From Thereva unica (taxonomy: Eukaryota; Arthropoda; Insecta; Diptera; Therevidae), in NCBI GenBank assembly GCA_949987705.1, contig CATLJY010000875.1:62001-126000 (forward strand): 64,000 bases of DNA, read 5' to 3'. The notes beneath the pieces were generated by a model, which was given only the letters and a program-made list of their open reading frames with translations, ran no database searches and was not told the origin of the DNA. Positions 34,397 through 43,058 of the stretch are shown here, piece by piece. Position 1 is the stretch's first letter. Every line of letters begins with the position of its first letter. A program made the position numbers and the translations under genes.

Positions 34397-36466
34397 ATGT
34401 ATCGTCAGGACGGTTCGCCAGCGTTTAATACGCCCCAGAAATACTACGAGGAATCAGTTTTTAATACAACTTACCAACCCGACGTCCAGCCAGTGACCCC
34501 ATTTACGATGTCCTACAACCAGTCGCCGTATATAGGGTTTTCGCCGCAGGAGTTTTTCCCCCAACAACAGTGTTCGCCGAGTCCTGATTTCTACTCGCGG
34601 CCCCTGGAGACGCCCTGTGTGCCGGATCTGCACCACATCATCCAGGAGCAGCAGATTCACTCGCGGTCCCTGGAGACGTCCTGTGTATCGGATCTGCACC
34701 ACATCATCCAGGAGCAGCAGATTCACTCGCGGCCCCTGGAGACGTCCTGTGTATCGGATCTGCACCACATCATCCAGGAGCAGCAGATTCACTCGCGGCC
34801 CCTGGAGACGTCCTGTGTATCGGATCTGCACCACATCATCCAGGAGCAGCAGATTCACTCGCGGCCCCTGGAGACGTCCTGTGTATCGGATCTGCACCAC
34901 ATCATCCAGGAGCAGCAGAAGATCCTACAGGAGCAGCAGATTCACTCGCGGCCCCTGGAGACGTCCTGTGTATCGGATCTGCACCACATCATCCAGGAGC
35001 AGCAGAAGATCCTACAGGAGCAGCAGATTCACTCGCGGCCCCTGGAGACGTCCTGTGTATCGGATCTGCACCACATCATCCAGGAGCAGCAGATTCACTC
35101 GCGGCCCCTTGAGACGTCCTGTGTATCGGATCTGCACCACATCATCCAGGAGCAGCAGAAGATCCTACAGGAGCAGCAGCATCCTTCTTCCTCACAGTGT
35201 GCGCCGCAAAAAGGGCAAATTGTTTTTACCGAGGATTTCGATATTCTGGAAAATATTTGTGATCATTTAAATTTTACAATAGTGTCCGAGTTTAATAATT
35301 TGGACCAAATAATTAATGATCTCCTGCCTACTGAAGTGGAGCCCTTGCCATCGCCGAAAGTAGAACAATCGCCGCAGCCAGTTGTAAAAGTGCTAAAAAG
35401 ACGAAAAAATAAGGTTCCCATAAGGGTAGTGTGCCATGAATCGAGTGAGACTGATGAGCCAAAAACTTCACCTGTGCCAAAACGTTCCAGGAAGCATATG
35501 AGCCGCATCTACAAGCAGCACAATATGCGTTCAGGGAGCCCTTTATTTCCGGACTCGAGCTCCAGCAGCAGCGATGAAGAATCACCTGCGTTACCAAGCC
35601 AAACCACCAAGACACCTGTTGGATGCAGTACATCGCCGATCACCATTAGAAATTCCTCGAGCTCGGAGGATGAATCTGAACCAGAATCGCCGCCGAAAAG
35701 AAGGAGAGAACGGCCAAGGATCTTCCATCCATCCAAGTACATGGCCAAAAAGATTCCGCCGGCCACCACCCCCACAAGTGACGACGCTGCCAATATCTTT
35801 AATATGGGTATCGTATATCCAGACTCATTTATAAAGGGCGCCCCCAGATTAAATAATGAAGCGGGTAAGGAAATTCGGCTGTGTGCTCACCTTGGTAAGG
35901 TAAACATCCTCGATTCAAGGAATCCGCAACCAAATATCAATGAGGAAACCACCACCGATATCTACATACAGGACGCGGATCAGATGAGGAAATACAAACA
36001 AATTTTAGACCACCAAAAAGACAGGGGTGGCCGAATATTTAGCTGCCACATAGATAAAAGGGAACAGAAAAACATCAACAAAATTCGCAATAACACGCGT
36101 GCCCGAATTTTTACATTCCCGCAATCTGCGTTTTGTCTACACTACTTCACCTGCGCCTCCAAGTACTCCCGGCTGCCTTCATCGCGCGAAAAGATATCGG
36201 ACCTACAGTGCTACATTGAAACAACCAACAGGGACTGTACCCACTACATACTCTTCTCGCCCTACTGTGATATGATCTTGCACAAGGACAACGTGGACCT
36301 TTGCATATCGCCATCTAAAAACATAGAGATGACCCACGCAATACTTTTACCCAAGGAAGAGTTTAATAATTCCGAAATCATTTGCCAATTTTTTTATTTT
36401 GTTAAAGTAAAACTAGTAGATAAGTCATTTGTACCTCTTAAAATTATTGGATCCCTTAAGCTTTAA
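34397..36466 (+). CDS. Repeat-containing protein with conserved-looking C-terminal domain (689 aa)
   Basis: Not recognised. I chose Met 34397, the first ATG in frame. The N-terminus is Pro/Tyr/Gln-rich. Eight 22-residue units follow (about 34600-35180, 66 bp each, with SRPLETSC and DLHHIIQEQQ), three of them extended by KILQEQ. Next come a Lys/Arg-rich and Ser/Asp/Glu-rich region with two nuclear-localisation-like clusters (PKRSRKH, PPKRRRERPR) and SSSSSSDEE acidic runs. The last about 210 residues (from about 35830) are well-structured, Cys- and aromatic-rich, and free of repeats. A nuclear regulatory protein is possible but is inference. The frame is open throughout, and AATAAA follows at about 36521. 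Confidence 0.65.
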   Translation: MYRQDGSPAFNTPQKYYEESVFNTTYQPDVQPVTPFTMSYNQSPYIGFSPQEFFPQQQCSPSPDFYSRPLETPCVPDLHHIIQEQQIHSRSLETSCVSDLHHIIQEQQIHSRPLETSCVSDLHHIIQEQQIHSRPLETSCVSDLHHIIQEQQIHSRPLETSCVSDLHHIIQEQQKILQEQQIHSRPLETSCVSDLHHIIQEQQKILQEQQIHSRPLETSCVSDLHHIIQEQQIHSRPLETSCVSDLHHIIQEQQKILQEQQHPSSSQCAPQKGQIVFTEDFDILENICDHLNFTIVSEFNNLDQIINDLLPTEVEPLPSPKVEQSPQPVVKVLKRRKNKVPIRVVCHESSETDEPKTSPVPKRSRKHMSRIYKQHNMRSGSPLFPDSSSSSSDEESPALPSQTTKTPVGCSTSPITIRNSSSSEDESEPESPPKRRRERPRIFHPSKYMAKKIPPATTPTSDDAANIFNMGIVYPDSFIKGAPRLNNEAGKEIRLCAHLGKVNILDSRNPQPNINEETTTDIYIQDADQMRKYKQILDHQKDRGGRIFSCHIDKREQKNINKIRNNTRARIFTFPQSAFCLHYFTCASKYSRLPSSREKISDLQCYIETTNRDCTHYILFSPYCDMILHKDNVDLCISPSKNIEMTHAILLPKEEFNNSEIICQFFYFVKVKLVDKSFVPLKIIGSLKL

Positions 36467-37072
36467 GTAAATATTGTTAGAACATAAGCCATTAGATTAG
36501 ATTCTAGTTTTAATTATTTGAATAAAACGTAAACATTAAGAAAACTTGCACACCTTGTCATAAATTCATTACACTGCATTTTTCCATCGGTCATTACCTT
36601 TAATAAATTTAATTGCACGATCAGTAAAATTAAAGTACATTTTCACTTTAGTATAATTGTAGATTATTGCGCCATCAGCAAAATTGTAAGCAATGAACTT
36701 TAAATGATCAATGAACCTTAAATGCTTGCACCTTTTTTAATTATTGTTTATTTAAGCAATTCTTGTATATATATAAATGGAAGGTTGATTAATAAAGAGA
36801 GAGTTTATTAGTGATCAATCACAAATTAAGACTTTTATTTCTATCTCAGGAGAGTCTGCTTGAGGCACAGCGATTGAGTGTACAGGTTCAAGTACTTGTG
36901 CACACACAACAATAAGTCAAGGTGCTTCACTTTGACTACCCCTTGCAGTTAGAGCAAAGGAGCTCTATCTTTAACAAATATATATAAATATAAATATATA
37001 TTAATTTTTCAACTCGACCGCGTCAGCTTACTTGCTGAAGCGTGCTCACTCGACTGGAGTAATATATATTCA
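36467..37072. other. AT-rich spacer, no gene seen
   Basis: It contains a poly-A signal for the upstream gene and a TATATATAAAT sequence at about 36770. The segment 36780-36960 has an LTR-like look (AATAAAG, TTTTATTTCTATC) without a partner copy. It may be the flank brought in with the LINE. Confidence 0.35.
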
Positions 37073-38800
37073 ATGCCAGACGTTAATGCTCAGGTTGAAC
37101 ACTTCAACAATCTCAGCCTATATCTTCTAGACAAATACGTGCCGTTAAAGTACTACAGATCCAATAAAAAGGTGTATCCTTGGTTTTCGCCTATAATTGA
37201 ATCCCTGTTTCGACAGCGTGACAAAGCCTACGTTCACTGGAAAAAGTGCAAATCGAATGAAAACTGGACCACATTCCGCTTGCTCAGAAATCGTACTACG
37301 AACGCAATAAAAAGCCAAATCGGATTATTACACAGCCAAACTTGATGCTAATTTACCCCCTCAAGTGCTCTGGAAGAACCTTCGCATCATCGGAGTTACC
37401 GGCAAACATCTATCACAAGTTGACATTGACCCCACTGTTCAAATGCAGTCGGCGTTGACGGCATTAGTTTAAAATTTCTTCGAATTATTCTTCCCTCTAT
37501 ACTTCCTTTTCTCACCCACATTTTTAACTCCTGTCTAACGTCCTCTACTTTCCCATCTTTGTGGAAGAAAGCAAAAGTTACTCCAATTCCTAAAAAATCC
37601 AATGCCTCTCTTCCACAGGACTTCCGACCCATTAGTATCCTTTCGTGCCTCTCCCAAATTCTGGAAAAGTGAATGTACATTCAAATGGTCCAATACCTTG
37701 AATATAATTCCTTTTTAACTGAATTCCAGCATGGCTTTAGGAATAACCACAGTTGCAGTACTGCCCTCCTAAAATTAACTGATGATCTACACCTGAACGA
37801 ACATTGATCATGATCATTTAACCATTCTCTCACTGCTGGACTTCTCGAAAGCTTTCGACTCTGTAAATCATACGCTTTTATGCCAGAAAATATCTTCTCA
37901 ATTCAACTTCTCATCGTCCGCTGTCCGTCTTATTTGGAATTTCATAAGCGGTAGATCTCAAAAGGTTTTCACAGACAATTATGAGTCCAGTTTCTCACTC
38001 CTATCTAAGGGCGTACCTCAAGGTTCTATACTTGGTCCGCTCCTCTTCTCTCTCTTCATTAATGATCTCCCAAAAGAACTGAATTTTTGTAAAGCCCTGT
38101 TGTACGCGGACGATGTTCAAATCTACCTTAGCTGCCGACTTGGCATGATTGAGGATTGTATTTGGCGAATCAATAAAGACCTCGAGGCGATTTCTGGGTG
38201 GGCGAGAGGGAATAGATTGCAACTAAACCCTGACAAGTCTCAAGCAATAGTCATATCTAAAAATGTTATAAATACCAATGGATTCCCTGCAGTATTATTA
38301 AACCGTAATATCATTCCGTTTTGTGATAAGGTAAAGAGTCTGGGGGTTTTTCTGAATAAGAATTTAACATGGTCGGATCATATTAACTATATAATTGGCA
38401 AGGTCTATAGCAGTCTACGAAAACTTTGGTGTACGTCGAACTTTATACCACTCCATACTCGCTCAAAGCTTGCTAAATCTCTTTTAATGCCCTTAATAAC
38501 ATATAGTGATGTAATCTTCTGTAAACTCGATTCATTCTCCCAGCTAAAATTGAATGTAGCATTCAATTCTATTGTCCGGTTTCGGGTAAACCGCAATGTC
38601 TCCGAGAAAAACTCACATTCCTTCAATCTACTAGAACTAATAATTTACTTATGCCCCATTACTCGTGCTTACAATCTAAACGCTTATTTTTCGTTCACGT
38701 CACTAGTTTGTGGAATTCTCTACCTGTAGATGTAAAGCGAGCTGGTGCTGTAGGGAAGTTCAGAAGGCAACTTATTGTTAATTTTTCAGTTCCCTAATTT
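37073..38800 (+). mobile_element. Decayed LINE (reverse transcriptase region) inside the virus-like block
   Basis: The pieces are in order but in different frames: a pre-RT segment (37073-37345), RT fragments with an IPKKSN/FRPISIL-like stretch at about 37590-37640, HGFRNN and LLDFSKAFDSV-like regions (37730-37870), PQGSILGPLLF (about 38020), and from 38100 the YADDV box with the LINE thumb region (KSLGVFLNKNLTWSDH, LLMPLITYSDV) to about 38729. Multiple stops and indels make it a pseudogene. It interrupts virus-like sequence between 36466 and the family-A repeat at 38860, so the viral block was already in a genome where LINEs move. Confidence 0.8.
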
Positions 38801-38859
38801 AGTCAACTTAGACAGTAAAGTAGTAGTCATTTTAAATTTTCAATTTTCATGTTTTTCTG

Positions 38860-39430
38860 TCCTGGCTTTTCATACAATGTTGCGAATCGACCGGTCTTAT
38901 CGCCTCGCCGGGCTTTTCATACAATGTTGCGACTCTGTCGATTCGTATTTGGGTCTCGTTGAAAGAACTGCCTTGTTTGTTGATGGGTCACCTCTAGATT
39001 GTAACGTGCTAAACATTGTATCGCTGTTTATTGCGACTCGATGAATGTTTCTTTTAGGATCATCAAGATGAATGGTTGCTATCACCACTCGAGAGGAAGC
39101 TGAGAGCAATTAATTGCAACTCGAGCGTTCCTATCGTTGTTTGTTGATGGGTAATGTGATGATTGTAATGTGAGACGGACCACTCCAGATAGCGCGGCTC
39201 CAAAGGATGCGTGTGGGCGACTCGACCGGTCTTATCGCCTCGCCGCCGCTTGTTGCGACTCGACCAAATGGGTCACGTTGAAAGAAGTGCCTTGTTTGCC
39301 GATGCCTGAGTGTAGGGTCACCTCTAGATATCGGAATTTGTATATGCATTTTATAACCCCGCATTCTAATGGTTCTTATCGCCGCGCATCATTTATTGCA
39401 ACTCGTGTATCCGCAACTGAGTGTGGGTGA
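38860..39430. repeat. Repeat family A, right array
   Basis: The blocks from 32102-33185 return: GGGCTTTTCATACAATGTTGCG twice, the TTGTTTGTTGATGGG block, the CACCACTCGAGAGGAAGCTGAG block and the CTTATCGCCTCGCCG block, with more divergence than in the left array. No gene is supported. The array leads directly into the promoter of the 270-residue gene. Confidence 0.75.
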
Positions 39431-39450
39431 GTGGTTGTATGGGTGCCAGG

Positions 39451-39490
39451 GTATATATAGTGAGAACCAGTTCTGGTCATTCATCAGTTG
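39451..39490 (+). promoter_or_regulatory. TATA box plus arthropod initiator
   Basis: GTATATATAG at 39451-39460 is followed about 30 bases later by TCATCAGTTG (39481-39490), an arthropod-type TCAGT initiator. The ATG of the downstream gene is at 39514. This is the arrangement of host-RNA-polymerase-II early promoters in baculovirus-like viruses. Confidence 0.65.
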
Positions 39491-39513
39491 TTTAGAACCC
39501 AAGTCAAAAAGCA

Positions 39514-40326
39514 ATGAACCGGATCTTAATTGAAATCTGTTGCTGTTGCGAGGACATCAACTGGACCAGGATAGCGATGCCAGCGGAGATCAACTGGACC
39601 AGGATGGCGACTAATGCAGTCGGCGACCATAGACCAGCGACCATAGACCTTACGGAGCCGGAGATCCACTGGACCAGGATGGCGACTAATGCAGTCGGCG
39701 ACCATAGACCAGCGACCATAGACCTTACGGAGCCGGAGATCAACTGGACCAGGATGGCGACTAATGCAGTCGGCGACCATAGACCAGCGACCATAGACCT
39801 TACGGAGCCGGAGATCAACTGGACCAGGATGGCGACTAATGCAGTCGGCGACCATAGACCAGCGACCATAGACCTTACGGAGCCGGAGATCAACTGGACC
39901 AGGATGGCGACTAATGCAGTCGGCGACCATAGACCAGCGACCATAGACCTTACGGAGCCGGAGATCCAGCGGACCAGGATGGCGATGCCAGCGACCATCC
40001 ACCTAGGTAGCGAGTCTGATGCCGACACTCTCGATTGGAATTTCAGCGAAGATGCTAACTCCCCCTGTACTTACGATGATTACGATTGGTATAGCAGCGA
40101 AGATGCTAACTCCCCCTGCACATACGATGAGGACGATTGGGATAATTGGTATAGCAGCGCCCCCAGTTACACCGATATGGATGATTGGGATAATTGGTAT
40201 AGCAGCGCCCCCAGTTACACCGATATGGATGATTGGCCTGATACCAACGCAGCAGACGATGCCTCGATCCTGTTGTGGACCAGCCCCGACTACTCGTGGA
40301 TATCGGGTATCTTTCAGAACGACTAA
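39514..40326 (+). CDS. Repetitive acidic protein (270 aa)
   Basis: Not recognised. After a short Cys-rich start (four consecutive Cys near residue 9), five 25-residue units follow (75 bp each, about 39589-39965; features WTRMATNAVGDHRPATIDL). An acidic C-terminal region holds two smaller repeat types rich in Asp, Trp, Tyr and Ser (DYDWYSSEDAN, DDWDNWYSSAPSYTD). There is no membrane segment. Nucleotide identity between units is almost complete, implying recent expansion or gene conversion. It has its own TATA/initiator promoter, and AATAAA follows the stop at about 40330. The opposite strand has long antiphase frames that I judge to be shadows. Confidence 0.6.
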   Translation: MNRILIEICCCCEDINWTRIAMPAEINWTRMATNAVGDHRPATIDLTEPEIHWTRMATNAVGDHRPATIDLTEPEINWTRMATNAVGDHRPATIDLTEPEINWTRMATNAVGDHRPATIDLTEPEINWTRMATNAVGDHRPATIDLTEPEIQRTRMAMPATIHLGSESDADTLDWNFSEDANSPCTYDDYDWYSSEDANSPCTYDEDDWDNWYSSAPSYTDMDDWDNWYSSAPSYTDMDDWPDTNAADDASILLWTSPDYSWISGIFQND

Positions 40327-40469
40327 AAAAATAAAATACTAATTAAATACTTATAAATAACTAAACATATATGTAAATACTTAAAACTAGAATTATATGT
40401 ACATTTAAAAATAAATAAATTTAAAATACATACATAAAAAAATATTGTATTTAATTCTAATTGAATGTT

Positions 40470-41246
40470 TTAATCGCTTCCACTGCTTTCCCCCACCTTT
40501 TTCACTAAATCGCAGCGAACAGTCTTGTGGTCCTCGGTCATTGTATTGACGAGCATGGTTGAACCCATGAAGGAAATTTCTGGTTGCAGCGACGATATCT
40601 CAACTTTATCGAGGCCGTCAGATGCCTGTTTTGTAAAGCCTAGGGAGGAGGCCCCGCCGATGATAAAGTGCTTCGACTCGGTGACCAAATTATCGAGAAA
40701 CTTGTACCAGAAATTCAAATCGATTACACCCCGATTTGCGTCCTTGAGCTTGCCAACAATCTGCTCAAACAGCTCGATTAGCATGTTGTAGTCTTCCAAC
40801 ACGCTAGCCGGGTAAAAGGTTTTTATCAATGGATCCTTATGAAGCGCATGAAGTGTGCCCCACAAGGCCTCCCAGTCCTCTTGGGTGCCGGTAATTTCCA
40901 GTCTGTCGAGTGTTTGCGGCTCAGTGTCGGAGAACTTGAGCGGAGTGAATGAATCACTTTCGCTTGTGTAGTAAATTTCAGAATGGAGTAGTAGATGGCG
41001 ATCACGCCTCCTCGCCTCCGTGTCGTTGTGGAACTTTAGGAGTATTTTGTCTTCAAAGTGCTGGAGAGTGGCATTCTCGTAGCTACAAGAGTGTCCATGC
41101 ACGTCGCTGGCGGGCTTGAGGTGGGTTTCAATGGCGCAAATCTGCTTAAGCTTTAACACGAATGTGCACCATATATTTTGCGGCGTTATTACGGGAATTT
41201 TGTTGTGTTCCTGGGCATATAAAATGGTCATCAATAACGAGGACAT
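40470..41246 (-). CDS. DUF4419-like protein (258 aa)
   Basis: The frame starts at Met 41246 with ILYAQEHNKIPVITPQNIW, which matches the opening of DUF4419 proteins (an Asn/His-containing helix, then a V-I-x-P-x-x-I-W motif). Later come EDWEALWGTL (about residue 128), a helical block, LNFWYKFLDN (about 180) and a Gly/Ser-rich turn with a C-terminal FMGST segment, all in family order. The biochemical role of DUF4419 is unknown; the domain is common in fungi and protists and occurs in some insect-associated viruses. GTAAG directly precedes the ATG. The start lies one base after the stop of the upstream gene. The family call is from memory of motifs and needs a profile search. Confidence 0.5.
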   Translation of the reverse strand: MSSLLMTILYAQEHNKIPVITPQNIWCTFVLKLKQICAIETHLKPASDVHGHSCSYENATLQHFEDKILLKFHNDTEARRRDRHLLLHSEIYYTSESDSFTPLKFSDTEPQTLDRLEITGTQEDWEALWGTLHALHKDPLIKTFYPASVLEDYNMLIELFEQIVGKLKDANRGVIDLNFWYKFLDNLVTESKHFIIGGASSLGFTKQASDGLDKVEISSLQPEISFMGSTMLVNTMTEDHKTVRCDLVKKVGESSGSD

Positions 41247-41247
41247 C

Positions 41248-41892
41248 TTACTTACTTATAACGACGTTATATTTCTGGCAGTCAAACTCACGTCCCCCTA
41301 CAATGGACGCTGTTTTCAGGTCATAGATACCGTGGTAGCATCGCGGAAATTCAGAAATTAGCAGCCGAGGCAGGAACGATACGTGGTCGCGCAAGAGCGC
41401 ATAGTTTTTGGTGACCTTGTATCGGAATATTGGCTGTGTGCTGAAAAAGTTGATAACAAACAGCCATTTGACAAACCACATGGGATATTCCGATACATTG
41501 TCGATGTGCTTGTACTTGGGTACGTAGTATAGGTCTTCGCGGGGGTTATAGACGCGCTTAGAGATGGGCAGGTCGCGGTTAAAGATGGATATCTTGAGGC
41601 TGTCGGTTAGCGGGACAAATACGGGCAAATCGAGTTCGTTTTCGCCTAAAAAGTCGTTGTTGTCGCCGAAAACTACGAGCACCTGGCCGCTCTGGAAGAT
41701 GGACCTCATCATGTTTTTGTTGAATTTGTTTAGGGTATTGGCACCGTTCATAAATACCAAGTACACTACATTACGGCCATCTATGTTTTGGCGAATAATG
41801 TACTGGAATAATAGGTAGAGGTGCTCGTTACTGTTTAGAAACAGGGCCTCAATGCGAAAATTGACATGGTCGGCCATCAGGAAAGACTGCAT
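41248..41892 (-). CDS. Hypothetical protein (214 aa), possibly 5'-damaged
   Basis: Not recognised. Mixed alpha/beta composition, rich in aromatic residues and Asn, with no signal peptide and no clear membrane span. It ends TAA, one base before the ATG of the DUF4419-like gene, suggesting transcriptional coupling. The frame continues upstream of Met 41892 through one in-frame TAG at about 41901 into further coding-like sequence, so the visible start may be secondary to a nonsense mutation. Confidence 0.5.
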   Translation of the reverse strand: MQSFLMADHVNFRIEALFLNSNEHLYLLFQYIIRQNIDGRNVVYLVFMNGANTLNKFNKNMMRSIFQSGQVLVVFGDNNDFLGENELDLPVFVPLTDSLKISIFNRDLPISKRVYNPREDLYYVPKYKHIDNVSEYPMWFVKWLFVINFFSTQPIFRYKVTKNYALLRDHVSFLPRLLISEFPRCYHGIYDLKTASIVGGREFDCQKYNVVISK

Positions 41893-42034
41893 CTTGGGCT
41901 AGCCATCGAGCACGTCGTTGAAACAGAAGAAAGTCACCGCGCCGCGCATCGGCGGGCAGGGAGCCATTGCCCTCGATGAAATTTTTGACCACAAAGACGC
42001 GGTGGTTCTTTTCGATCGGTGCACCCCCCGACAA
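41893..42034 (-). pseudogene. Coding-like remnant upstream of the 214-aa gene
   Basis: Starting with Met at 42034 the sequence reads as a plausible basic/hydrophobic protein segment. It changes frame near 41955 and meets a TAG at about 41901 just before the frame of the 214-residue gene. Together these suggest a longer ancestral gene with two lesions. Weakly supported. Confidence 0.3.
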
Positions 42035-42099
42035 GCATGCCTAATAAACTAAAGCCAAATAATAAACTCGAAATCGTCATTCTCCTTATCTATATTTAT

Positions 42100-42339
42100 T
42101 TATTCTAGATTGAAAATCGAGAGCCTGGGTCTGCGTCCCGCGATGTATGGGTTGAAGCGCGGCCTGCGCGGCTGCTTAAAGGCGATCTCAATCTCTCCAT
42201 TTATGTACGCGGGCAGGTCGATTGGTGTCGGTGTCTGGTGCGCTCCGCTCTTCAGGTATGCGATGAGCACATCGATGTTTGGGTCGTCTATCAGGTGCCG
42301 GTTGGCAATGATGCCTCCTTTCTTGATGACGGTCGCCAT
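42100..42339 (-). CDS. Small hypothetical protein (79 aa)
   Basis: Not recognised. Met 42339 opens a compact, soluble-looking protein with an Ile/Asp-rich N-terminal half and a basic, Pro/Arg-rich C-terminal half. G+C-rich codon use matches its neighbours. It is divergent from the matrixin gene and shares with it a 137-bp intergenic region built of 29-bp repeats. There is no TAAG motif before its ATG. Confidence 0.45.
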   Translation of the reverse strand: MATVIKKGGIIANRHLIDDPNIDVLIAYLKSGAHQTPTPIDLPAYINGEIEIAFKQPRRPRFNPYIAGRRPRLSIFNLE

Positions 42340-42370
42340 CGAACTGTGAACTGGCGGGAAACTTGCGGGA

Positions 42371-42476
42371 CGACAGCGGTCAGATTGAACTGGCGCGGAC
42401 GACAGCGGTCAGATTGAACTGGCGCGGTCGACAGCGGTCAGATTGAACTGGCGCGGACGACAGCGGTCAGATAAGG
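42371..42476. repeat. Four 29-bp tandem repeats in a divergent promoter region
   Basis: Units with the core CGACAGCGGTCAGATTGAACT start at 42371, 42400, 42429 and 42458. The last unit is modified so that it ends in ATAAG one base before the matrixin ATG, making it part of a probable late promoter. Confidence 0.85.
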
Positions 42477-43058
42477 ATGCAATTGTTGTTTCTAGTCATT
42501 GCCGGGATCGGCGTTATTGTGATAATTTACTACCGTATACCCAGCCACGCTAGTCTAACGTACAAAGTGTCAAGGCATTATGGCAAAATGAATTTTCCAT
42601 TGGCGATAATTATAGACGACAAATTTATCAAGATTAGGGGTCAGCGCGAATCATTCGAAGAAGTCGTTAAACACTTTGCCGATAAAACTGACATTGATTT
42701 CTTTAAATTGTCGACAGCCAAGGGTCCACGAAAAAAGGCCGCGAACGAGATTGTCGTTAGAAATGTTTACGGAAATCACGGCTGTCCAGATGTCTTTGAT
42801 GGCGAGGGCAATGTGCTGGCGCATGCGACCTTGCCACCCGGAAAGAAATTGTGCTTCGACGCAGCGGAGTCATGGACAAGGCAAATGCTCTTTACTACCA
42901 CCGTGCACGAGCTTGGTCACATCTTGGGGCTGCTACACTGCAGCGACCAGAAATCTGTGATGAACCCCTTCTACTCCAACAACTCGCGGGGACTCACACC
43001 ATATGACGTAGAGTGCCTACACGCCATATATCCATTTTTAAGAGGTCAGAGGTCATAA
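42477..43058 (+). CDS. Matrixin (M10-type) metalloprotease, viral type (193 aa)
   Basis: Zinc endopeptidase of the matrix-metalloprotease family. After an N-terminal membrane/signal segment (residues about 2-18) the catalytic domain begins directly, with no pro-domain Cys switch visible. The zinc-binding helix is TVHELGHILGLLH (HELGH at 144-148, third His at 154), followed by the Met-turn VMNP (Met162). Conserved AHATLPPG lies at about 115-122. No hemopexin domain follows, so it is a minimal enzyme, as in insect-virus MMPs thought to help virus spread through basement membrane. ATAAG at 42471-42475 marks a late promoter. Its last about 50 bp are copied twice in the downstream hr array. Confidence 0.85.
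   Translation: MQLLFLVIAGIGVIVIIYYRIPSHASLTYKVSRHYGKMNFPLAIIIDDKFIKIRGQRESFEEVVKHFADKTDIDFFKLSTAKGPRKKAANEIVVRNVYGNHGCPDVFDGEGNVLAHATLPPGKKLCFDAAESWTRQMLFTTTVHELGHILGLLHCSDQKSVMNPFYSNNSRGLTPYDVECLHAIYPFLRGQRS

Noticed and set aside
39504..40028. Minus-strand 174- and 158-residue frames opposite the 75-bp repeats
   Set aside because: Same arithmetic effect; the plus frame has the TATA/initiator promoter and a poly-A signal.
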